Shown piece after piece: positions 8,673 through 17,086 of a stretch of DNA of 25,000 bases. Location: NCBI GenBank assembly GCA_002005505.1, contig KV908614.1, positions 15,138-40,137 of the forward strand. The letters are read 5' to 3'. The notes under the pieces are model-generated. The model did no database searches and had not been told where the DNA came from. It saw only the letters and a program-made list of their open reading frames with translations. Made by a program: the position numbers and the translations under genes. The number at the start of each line of letters is the position of its first letter. Position 1 is the first letter of the stretch. The DNA comes from Botryococcus braunii. Taxonomy: Eukaryota; Chlorophyta; Trebouxiophyceae.

Positions 8673-10515
8673 ATAACATCATCGACAAGACCGATGTCCT
8701 GGGAGAAGTCACTGATCGAGCACATGTCGAAGAAGCCCAAAAGCGAGGGACCCCTCACCGTCACAGTTTGCTTTGGGTGAAAGACAGTCCCAAGTTTGAT
8801 CAAGATGATCCGACAAAGGATGCTGCATGTGAAGATTTCATAGATCAGTACATCACCACCGATCTCCGATCTCTTCCAGAGCACCTGCGCACCTTGCATA
8901 CTCATGTGTGTGCCAGGGGCAAATGCTTGAACAAAAAAGGCGACTGCCGCTTCAATGCTCCCTGGTATCCCATGCGCCGCAGCCGCATCTTGCGCAGCCT
9001 CCACCTTCCAGAGGACGAAGCAAAAGCTGCGGCACAGGACCTGAAGCGAATCCATGCCGTGTTAGCACGCCTGGATGCAGTCCTGCGATCAAAAGAAGCA
9101 TTGTCAGGAGAGGATGAAGCTCTGGCTCAAGTCACCTTTGACCAATTTTTGGCAGCGTGCGCTGTGACAGAGGCAGATTACGAGAGAGCAATAGCTGCGG
9201 CTTTGAACCGGCCTGCAGTTGTATTTTACAAAAGACAACCTCAACACATTCGGGTCAACACTTTCAACGCCAAAATCACCAGTGTATGGGAAGCCCACAC
9301 GGATGTGCAATTCATTTTGGATGAGCATGCCTGTGTTCAGTACTTAACAAGTTATATGCTGAAAGGTGATCGGCGCATCAGCCAGGCCCTGCATGACATC
9401 ATCTCCAAAGCTCGAGGGGATGACGATCTGGCAGCTGCAATCCGGAGTGCAGGGCTGAAGTTTATGCACATGTCGGAAGTGAGTGCTCAGATGGTCGCGT
9501 TCTTACTGTTGCAGTACCCCTTGCGCTACCTCAGCCGCGCCGTGCTCTTCATTGATAGTCGGCGCCCTGCCCAGCGAAGCATAATCTTAAATAACAAAAG
9601 CTTGTTGAGAGGCATGGCTGCCGAATCCCTGGATGTGTTCATGCCCAACCTGTAGGATCAATTCCGGGAATATGTGCGCAACAGACGGCGCTTCAACGGT
9701 CCTGACCTCTGCCTTGCTGATTATGCTTTGCGGTACTCTCCCCCCTGCAAGAAAAGGAAAACCTCAGATGCCAGCGATCACGACAACAGCTCAGACGCAC
9801 CCGATGCAGACGAGCCAGACAGCGACAGCTCCAACCAGATGACCCAAGGCAATGGAAATGATACAGCTGCAGCAGCAGATCCGGACTCGCAAGGTTTGGT
9901 CTACCCTCCCAAACTGACGCAGCGACATGGATTCTGCAAACACCTGCGCTTACGGCCTTGCATCCCGCGCTTCAGCATCTTGCCCAGTCCCACCAGCATC
10001 GAAGAGGAATGCCGGACCATGATCATGCTCTTTGCTCCAGGGTCAGCGTGGGCAACCCAAACAGAGGCAGAAGAGGACATCGCTCTATTAGGAGGATGCT
10101 CCTCATATGCGGTACGGTACATGCAACTGCAAGAGCACATCGATCGGCTTGGCAGAGGAGCACAAATACAGGGCCTCAATTGACTGGGAAAAATTGATGA
10201 GTGCTCAAGCAGCAGAGGATGAAGACGATGCACGTAGCGTATGGTCTGAAAATAGCATGGACCAAGCACTCATGGCGGAGAGCAGTATTCCAGATCTGCC
10301 AGAAGCACTGCCTCTGCAAGACCAGGGTCCCCCCACGCACTGTTCCAGCACAGCCACAACGCACGTCCTATGGGACAACGAAGCTTATCTGCAACAAGGC
10401 AGTATCTTGACCGGTCAACAGCGGCGTGTGTGTCAATATGCCGTCCAGCATGTTCTCTTCCACGAGTGGGGTCTGGTAAAAGAGCCGCTCATGTTAGTAG
10501 TCCACGGAGGGGCTG
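8673..10515 (+). mobile_element. Helitron fragment between the two facing LTRs
   Basis: The sequence between the LTR of A and the 5' LTR of B encodes part of a Helitron Rep/helicase. Neither Helitron terminus (5' TC end, 3' hairpin with CTRR) is present. The two LTR elements entered the same Helitron from opposite orientations. Confidence 0.88.
8673..10515 (+). pseudogene. Helitron Rep/PIF1-type helicase, broken at both ends
   Basis: The product would be a rolling-circle replication initiator fused to a 5'-3' helicase. The HUH nuclease motif is seen as QKRGTPHRHSLLW (His codons 8756-8758 and 8762-8764), then the Cys-rich segment HVCARGKCLNKKGDCRF, then the paired tyrosines in QYLTSYMLK (Tyr codons 9341-9343 and 9353-9355), then the EVSAQ ... 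LLLQYPLRYLSR block. A TAG at 9653-9655 interrupts one continuous frame; the same frame resumes with DQFREYVRNRRRF. A frameshift between about 10150 and 10183 moves the reading to another plus frame, which carries QQRRVCQYAVQHVLF and ends at LVVHGG, the start of the Walker A loop, where the LTR of B begins. The N-terminal part before HUH is also missing. Non-functional. Confidence 0.9.
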
Positions 10516-10744
10516 TGTTATAATAGTGACAGAACATTTTGGTGCCTTTCCCTCAGAAGAGTAATAGTGGCCAGATCATCGTCAATTACCAGAGAGAGCA
10601 GTTAGTAGAATGAGTAATCAGTGGCAGAACCCAGGAGTTCTGCCAGAACCAATCTAGACCAATTGCACGTTAATAAGAAAGGATTAGGTAATCGGACACG
10701 GTTTGCTCGAAAGGCTATATGCTCCTGGCTCGAAGGATTGAGGC

Positions 10745-11219
10745 ACTTGATTGGGACATCAAAAGCACTTCGGGTGTTTGCTACTTTACTGTTGCCAGTC
10801 AAGTCTCTTCACTCACAGACGACACTGCTTGTTTCTCTACGCACAACAAGAGTGTCGCCGGGCTTAACACCCTCGTGCCGGGACATGCAGGTAAACTGCT
10901 GTCAAGACATCATATGAACATTAACAATGGTTTAGGAAGGGTCTAGATAAGGTACAATAGAAAGGTGTAATTGCTTAGCTCATCGGACATTGGTAATGCA
11001 GACTATCAGTAACGTTGTTGATAGGATAGTTCGAGTTGCCGAGTGACAAGAGAGAGCAATAAATATTGTAAGACTTGATTGGGACATCAAAAGCACTTCG
11101 GGTGTTTGCTACTTTACTGTTGCCAGTCAAGTCTCTTCACTCACAGACGACACTGCTTGTTTCTCTACGCACAACAAGAGTGTCGCCGGGCTTAACACCC
11201 TCGTGCCGGGACATGCAGG
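10745..11219 (+). repeat. Internal direct repeat of the element B LTR (2 x 147 bp)
   Basis: The modules 10745-10891 and 11073-11219 look identical. Each begins ACTTGATTGGGAC and ends CATGCAGG. The first is followed by GTAAAC, the second is preceded by TTGTAAG. The 3' LTR has the first copy at 24579-24725 and the start of the second at 24907. Confidence 0.95.
11058..11063 (+). promoter_or_regulatory. Probable polyadenylation signal AATAAA in the LTR of B
   Basis: A perfect AATAAA lies just before the second 147-bp module. The same hexamer is at 24892-24897 in the 3' LTR, where it would act. Cleavage would be expected shortly downstream, which would place the R/U5 border near the start of the second module. 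Confidence 0.5.
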
Positions 11220-11243
11220 GAACATTACGCCCAGAATTGTACA

Positions 11244-11256
11244 GGTTATGGGCCCA
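11244..11256 (+). other. Primer binding site of element B (half-tRNA-iMet type)
   Basis: GGTTATGGGCCCA starts at the base after the LTR. It matches the complement of the initiator tRNA-Met anticodon arm, the primer arrangement known from Drosophila copia. Confidence 0.88.
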
Positions 11257-11301
11257 CCAAACTCTTGAGCTGGGCAACTGAAAGTATGTTCCGAGCCTAC
11301 G

Positions 11302-11754
11302 ATGGGACGAACGAAGCAGAGCGGAAGGATGTCGACCGGCGGTAAAAGACCTTTTATTCCCCCACCTCCTTCACCACCGTCATATGATAGCCTGAGGCGA
11401 GCTGGAGGAGATACGGGACCGAGAACACCAGAAGAACGAGCATTTATAGTGAAGGACTTTGTCAGCCGCGCGTACGGACTGGGCAAACTCGAACAGCCTC
11501 TGTGGTTCAGACGACGATTCTCTGTTTACCCAGCATACAAAGTAACTGCGTGGGAGTGTTCATTCATCAACGCGGACCCAGGCTTCGTCACGCGAGCATT
11601 ATTTGAACGACATCTACAACAGCTCGGAGGACCCAACAGACCCGAGTACTGGGAAGAAAGGGCAGCCTACACAGCAGTGGAGTGTGCTCTCGCTACTCTT
11701 GACGAGGACTTCCTACTTTCCCTTCTGGGCAGCAGAAAAGGATTCAGCCCATAG
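11302..11754 (+). CDS. Extra ORF upstream of gag in element B (150 aa, unknown function, tail cut by TAG)
   Basis: This is the homologue of the 171-aa ORF of element A, in the same position between primer site and gag. Shared blocks include GRMSTGG, the proline run, GPRTPEERAFIVKDFV, the WFRRRF...YPAYK block, SFINADPG, TRALFERHLQQ and YWEERAAYTAVE. A TAG at 11752-11754 ends it early. The same frame then continues with an acidic stretch (EWCTDTDDGDDDRD) to TGA at 11824-11826, matching the acidic tail of A, so a nonsense mutation or a readthrough site is likely. Gag starts 11 nt after that TGA, in a different frame. A 20-codon upstream ORF (11286-11345) overlaps the start. No domain recognised. 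Confidence 0.72.
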   Translation: MGRTKQSGRMSTGGKRPFIPPPPSPPSYDSLRRAGGDTGPRTPEERAFIVKDFVSRAYGLGKLEQPLWFRRRFSVYPAYKVTAWECSFINADPGFVTRALFERHLQQLGGPNRPEYWEERAAYTAVECALATLDEDFLLSLLGSRKGFSP

Positions 11755-11837
11755 GAGTGGTGCACGGACACAGACGACGGAGACGACGACAGGGACGCGC
11801 AGCTGTCAGAACCTAACGTAGACTGAGGGACATCAGC

Positions 11838-14800
11838 ATGGCGAGAAAGAGATCCAAATCAAGGGAGCCATCCGAGGAGGAGCCCACAACAGAGGAAGCA
11901 TCTACATCCTCTCCCACACGACAGCCGTGTACACCCAGCACATCAAAGGGCGAGGGAGATGTACTTCCCAAGGTCATTGCCACCCAAGTCAAAGTGCATA
12001 TTAAACTGGATCGTCATGGCACAAATTTTGTGGTATGGGACAATGCCTTCACTGCTGCCAATAGTGCCAAGGGTTCTTTTCCTGCCATTCAGTCAGCCAT
12101 GCCTGGAACTATCCATAATGCAGCTGCAATGCTTCTGTTGTATGAGTCAGTTCCAGAGGAATGGTTAGGAGAAGTGTCAAGTAAGCCGTCAGCATATGAT
12201 GCATATCTGTTTATTTGCAAGAAATTTGTTGGTGGTTACAACACTCAAGCCAACGCAGACTGGCTGAAGGAAATGTCAAAAGGGATGAGGCGTGGAGAAA
12301 CAATCTCTCACTATGTGTCCAGAATGATAAATCTCAAAAGCTGCTTGAAACGCAACGGACATGACCTCCTGGATGGTCATGTGGCCTCCCAGATCGTGCA
12401 GGGACTGCCAGCAGCAGCTAATCCTCCTGGTCTACTGCCCACTGCAGTAGCTTACCCCTTGGATGAACTGGCAGCTCTCATTTCCACCACTGCAGAAGCT
12501 TCTGGCTACAACGATGATGGAGAACAGCCTGCCATGGTGATGCAAGCAATGCCTGCTCAACGAGAGACTGCTCCTGCCCCTTCCACTAGCGGGGCCAATC
12601 CCTCTAAACAGCCAGCAGACACAGAATCAAGGGGAGAAGTGAGAGGCACATGCAACTACTGCCACAGGAAAGGCCATTTCTGGAGAGACTGCCGCAAACG
12701 CCAAAGGGATGCAGAGACACAACGCAATGTGGTGGCAGCAGTACAGCAACTTGCTGCCATGTGGCCCCAAGGTCAGTTTCCTGGTGCACCTCAACCGCCT
12801 CCAAGCGTGCAGCATGCATTCCCAGGCACTGGAGCGTTCCCACTGCTGCACCCTCCTCCAGGACCACCTTCTCCTCCCTCAGAAGGTATGCCATACGTGG
12901 TGTCTTATAATGTGCTGGATGGCAGTAAACACCAGCAGTCCAAACAGTCGTGGCTTGTGGACAGTGGAGCGTCTGTACATCTTGTGAACAACTTGTCCCT
13001 GCTGCATGCCCCTACAGTACATGACCACCCTATTCCACTGCTGCTTGCTACATCTGATGCCACTGGGGGTATTGTTGCTACTGGGTCAGTGTGCCTCCTG
13101 TCCTCTCAGCGTATTCCAGTGTGGCTGCATCATGTCCAGTGTGTTCCCTCAGCTACCACCAATATTCTCTCAGTATCTGCCGCTCTGCGTGATGGAATCC
13201 GGTTCAGTACAGATAGACTGGGAGCATTCACTGCTGTCTCAGGACCGAGTGGTTGGCAGATGCCTGTGAAACCAGAGAATGGTCTCTATTATATTCACAA
13301 CTGCCTCCCAGTAGCACCAGTGAAGGTCCCTTATTCAGTGACAGCTGCCTTGAAGAAGAAATGCTCCAAAGGTCAAAGTCATGACTGTGCCAAACGTTTC
13401 CTGTGGCACAGCAGATTGGGACACCCAGGAGACCCCTGGATGAAACGCCTGAGCAGTGAGCAACTGGTTACTGGCCTAGACACCTTGATGTCCCCCTGTG
13501 AAAATTGTCCTAAGTACTGTGAAGCATGCATTGAGGGGAAGCATGCACGTCCCCCATTTGGTGAAAGCTCTAGACCTGCTGAAAAACCCCTTGACAGAAT
13601 CCACATTGACACTGTGGGTCCCATATCACCAGCAGCCATTACTGGGGAACGTTTTTGGGTAACAGTAACTGATGAGGCATCTGGGTGGAAGGCAGTGCTG
13701 CCAGTGAAGTCAAAAGAGGTAATTGCAGCTGTTGTCAGAGACCTAATTCTGTATTGGCAAACTGAGAAGGAAACTACAGTGAAGTGCATCCGCAGTGACA
13801 GAGGGACAGAGTTCGTAAATGCCAAGTTCAAGGAATTTTGTGCATCTCAGGGCACTAAGCTGGAGACATCTGCCCCATATACCCCTCAGCAGAATGGAGT
13901 TGCTGAGAGAGCCAACAGAACCCTCAAGGAGCGCACCAGGACCCTCCTCAATTTTGCTGCAGCAAGCCCTGTTATGTGGAAGGAAGCCCTGGAGACAGCC
14001 TGCACCCTCCTAAATATGGGACCCAGCATAGGCAGGCCCCTATCTCCCTGCGAAATGTTCATGGGATATAAGCCTGATGTATCCCTGCTGCGCACATGGG
14101 GATGCCTTGCATTTGTGCACGTTCCTGACCAGCAGAGGGGGGCCTTTGCACCAAAGGCTGTGGCGGGGATGTTCACTGGTTACTCCCCAGTGTCAAAGGC
14201 ATATCGTATCTATATGGGAGGGGGGATCTGGAGAGAGAGCAGAGATGTTCAATTTGTGGAACACATTCGGGGAGCTACTAGGGTGGGAATGGCTGTTCTC
14301 CCTGACCAACCTCAGCAGTTTTCATACCCTGAAGACTTATCAGGGCAATTGCACAGCAGCAATCCAGTGGTGCCATTGTCACAGCGCAGTATGCAGAACC
14401 AGACTGACAGTAGCCCATGCTCCAGCAGTAGACCTGACAGCGCCTTCCCAGTACCCTCTGACCAGGCTGCAACTGAGCCTGATAGTCAGGGGAAGTCTTC
14501 CCAGGAGGGGGGCATTCTCATCGTGTCTCCCGAAGCAAGCACGGGAGAGCAGCAGCCGGACCTGGATCAGTCCGGGGCTCTGGACGCCATCCAACGACTG
14601 GCGCGAGGAAGTGCAGACAGCGGACAACATCATCAGACTTTAGAGCGAATACAGCAGTCACTGCGTAACCCGCATCCGGCTACTACCATCCTGCCTCCGG
14701 ACGGACTGTCGCGGGCTCAACGCTATGAGCAACGAACTGCGGCTCGAGATATCCTGCTGGCACAGGATAAGGGAGAGAGCTGTGAGCGAGAGGGGAGGAC

Positions 14801-15899
14801 TGAAGGTGACACAGAGTCACAGGGACCAGGGGAAGCGCAGGAATTGGGGCAGGACACCGAGAGACCTGCTTTACTTGTAAGAGATGAGAGGGGGGCAGTC
14901 TCTGATCAGACTGCAGATGGTCCAAGTGAGCTGAGATGTATGGGTGGGACCTGCTCAGTGCCTGAGAGTAATGTTAGCGATGAGAACTCTATTAGTGATG
15001 CCCAAGGACAATGTGGTGCCAGCCACGCAAGCATGGGCCATGCATGGGAGTGTGCTGCTGGGCCTGCGCCCCAGCGCTCATGTCTAGTGGGCAGCAGACA
15101 GAGAGAGAGAGAGACATGGGCACAGCAGCAAAATAGACCAAGTGCCCATGCAATGCAGAGTGGTTCACATGTCTGTGAGAGTCCTGACGGGACTGCAAAC
15201 CGTCAGCCATGTGAGAGTGTGTCTGAGGAGGTGAATCGGAAGCCAAGACAGTGTGAGAACTCCCCCAATTACAAGAGCTTTCCGAGAGGTACCTGTGTTT
15301 GGGAGGATGATGTGAGAGAGGCTGGCAGCAAGCTTGAGAGGGCAAGCTCTGAGTCTAAGAGAGAGAAAGAGCAGAGGGAGAGATCTGGATCTTTACCAAC
15401 AGTTCCCACGTGCTGTGCGGCGACATTCAGCGAAAGAGTAGTGGATGAGAGTGGGAGTAAGAGTAAGCAAGAGCAGGGGAAGCATACTGGGGTGCGTTTT
15501 GGGAAGATCAGTGTGCCTTCAAGTCTCAAGGAGGCACAGCAGTCCCCACAGTGGGAGTACTGGAAGGCTGCAATGCAGAAGGAGCAAAACTCCTTAGATG
15601 CCCATGAGGTGATGGAGTTTGTTCCTAGACCTCGTGGGCACAAAGTTATCCCAGTTCACTGGATTTTTTCAGTGAAAATGGATGCACACGGCAATGTGCT
15701 TAGATTCAAGGCCAGGCTGGTGGCTCAAGGGTGTAGGCAAATTCCAGGAGTGGATGTGATGGAGGTATTTGCTCCCACCAGCAGTTATGGGTCTAGAAGA
15801 GCTTTACTGTCAGTGGCTGCACAGGAGGGTCTTGAAATTCACCAGGTGGATGTCAAGACTGCTTTCTTAAATGGTGAATTAGAGGAGGAGGTCTATGTC
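11838..15899 (+). pseudogene. gag-pol of element B, 5' part: Gag, protease, integrase, N-terminal RT (1354 codons)
   Basis: One open frame from ATG at 11838. Gag is followed by a CCHC knuckle (C272-NYC-HRKGH-FWRD-C285), the protease motif VDSGAS (Asp375), the HHCC finger (LWHSRLGHPG ... CENC ... CEAC) and the integrase core with Asp591, Asp654 and Glu690, spaced 62 and 35 residues. The integrase C-terminal part ends near residue 810 (YRIYMGGGIWRESRDVQF). A long acidic, cysteine-containing linker of about 400 residues follows, then RT begins (EAQQSPQWEYWKAAM, HWIFSVK, RFKARLVAQG, TAFLNGELEEEVYV). Element C enters after codon 1354, before YVDD. The few codons past 15899 belong to C. The frame is otherwise free of stops. 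Gag and Pol share one frame, as is usual for copia. Confidence 0.95.
15895..15899 (+). repeat. Target site duplication of element C (ATGTC), left copy
   Basis: ATGTC directly precedes the 5' LTR of C. The identical right copy follows the 3' LTR at 23136-23140. Five bp is the usual length for copia integrase. Confidence 0.95.
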
Positions 15900-16778
15900 T
15901 GTTGAATGAATTGGTCAATACTGTACTTAGTGACATCCCCTGTCACATGCCATCAACAGCAGTGTAAACTATAGCCTTTATAGCCCTTTATGAACGGTAT
16001 AGATCATACTCGTACCTCAATGACATAACACGTGACTTGTACGATATGCGTTCTCAATAGACATTACGTATGGTAGTACTTTAGGATCCCTGCAGTCCGA
16101 GCCATCCCTGGGCAGCCCAGGAACGGCTCGGTACTTGTCCGAAGCATGTTGGTATCCTTGACCAACCTCTACTGTTGGAGAGTGCTGTGTGCTGTTCCTG
16201 GAAACGTTGTAGCGTGGACGGTTTTTCCCACAGGCTACGAACTGACGCTGCCGTCGTGCCATCACTGCAGGTGTGTTTAGGATTCTCAAAGTCGTTCCAG
16301 ATACGATTGTGCTCAAACATTCAGACCAGTTAGATATTAATGCTGTGTGCATTGATGAGAGTGCATGACGAGAGCGCACTGAATGTTTGACCTCATTGAG
16401 ACTTATGTTGACGTCCACCGTTGTGGCGGTAAGATAGTTTCACTGTACAAACATCACAAAGAGACCTTGCTGAGTTACTGATGAACTATTATTGTATTCT
16501 AGTGACGTAAAGTAGACATCGCAAGGCCTCTTTGGTGCTGAACTCTGCTATCAGGCAAGGCGTAGTGTTACGTGGTCTTTAGCAAGAGTGAGAGCAGTTA
16601 ACATCATTTGTAAGACTTGTCCGAAGCATGTTGGTATCCTTGACCAACCTCTACTGTTGGAGAGTGCTGTGTGCTGTTCCTGGAAACGTTGTAGCGTGGA
16701 CGGTTTTTCCCACAGGCTACGAACTGACGCTGCCGTCGTGCCATCACTGCAGGTGACGCCGCAAGCAGAAATGCTTGA
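15900..16778 (+). repeat. 5' LTR of element C (879 bp)
   Basis: It starts TGTTGAATGAATTGG and ends ATGCTTGA just before the primer site. The ends are TG...GA, not TG...CA; the target duplication fixes this border. It holds a 141-bp module twice and TATA-like stretches near 15971-15991. Open frames on its minus strand (16017-16418) recur in the 3' LTR only because the LTRs are the same sequence. Confidence 0.95.
16133..16755 (+). repeat. Internal direct repeat of the element C LTR (2 x 141 bp)
   Basis: Modules 16133-16273 and 16615-16755 look identical. Each begins ACTTGTCCGAAG and ends CTGCAGGTG. The second is preceded by TTTGTAAG, as in B. The 3' LTR repeats both at 22490-22630 and 22972-23112. 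Confidence 0.95.
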
Positions 16779-16791
16779 GGTTATGGGCCCA
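16779..16791 (+). other. Primer binding site of element C (half-tRNA-iMet type)
   Basis: GGTTATGGGCCCA follows the LTR end directly, the same 13-nt core as in A and B despite unrelated flanks. Confidence 0.87.
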
Positions 16792-17086
16792 CGCTTTCCA
16801 AGCTGAGCTTGCAGTGACGCACGACAGATTTCCAGGGAGAAAAGGGGTTTCGGACCCCGCTTCGAGACTGCGAGCTTCACTGACGAGTGAGGTCTGGCCG
16901 TTCAAACATATCGAGCTAGTCACGTAAAATTATTCCTTCTGTAGTGCTGGAAGGAATTGTTGTACAGTAGCAACTGGGCTGGGAAAGCAGAAGTACTTCT
17001 GGGACTGATCAACTCAGTGTCAGAGCTAGGAAGAAGTGCTTCCAGGGGAAGTCATTTAAGGCTTGGAGTGAAGAACTGGCTTGATC
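16792..17086 (+). other. Untranslated leader of element C
   Basis: This is 295 nt between primer site and gag. Unlike A and B it holds no homologue of the extra ORF and no convincing ORF of its own. Packaging or dimerisation signals would be expected here but cannot be identified by eye. Confidence 0.6.

Larger units (their letters stand above)
10516..11243 (+). repeat. 5' LTR of element B (728 bp)
   Basis: It starts TGTTATAATAG, directly after Helitron codons, and ends TTGTACA immediately before the primer site, giving the canonical TG...CA ends. It contains the 147-bp module twice, an AATAAA signal and a possible TATA-like CTATATGC near 10718. The transcription start cannot be placed from sequence alone. 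Confidence 0.95.

Noticed and set aside
6505..9655. Possible reassigned TAG codon: TAG interrupts gag of A, the Helitron gene and the extra ORF of B
   Set aside because: The intact polyprotein of C ends with TAG, and the interrupted genes in A and the Helitron show other decay. TGG to TAG and CAG to TAG are ordinary mutations.
10745..11219. CRISPR-like or satellite array from the LTR repeats
   Set aside because: Only two long copies per LTR inside eukaryotic retroelements, with no short regular spacers.
16017..16418. 133-codon minus-strand frame in the C LTR, found again at 22374-22775
   Set aside because: The second copy exists only because the LTR is duplicated. No recognisable composition or motif, so no independent support.
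16468..16490. CTGATGA in the C LTR resembling a hammerhead ribozyme core
   Set aside because: The matching GAAA and three-stem layout could not be found around it; a seven-base match is expected by chance.
17081..17086. Gag start at TTG 17081
   Set aside because: An ATG follows in frame at 17087; there is no reason to assume a non-ATG start.
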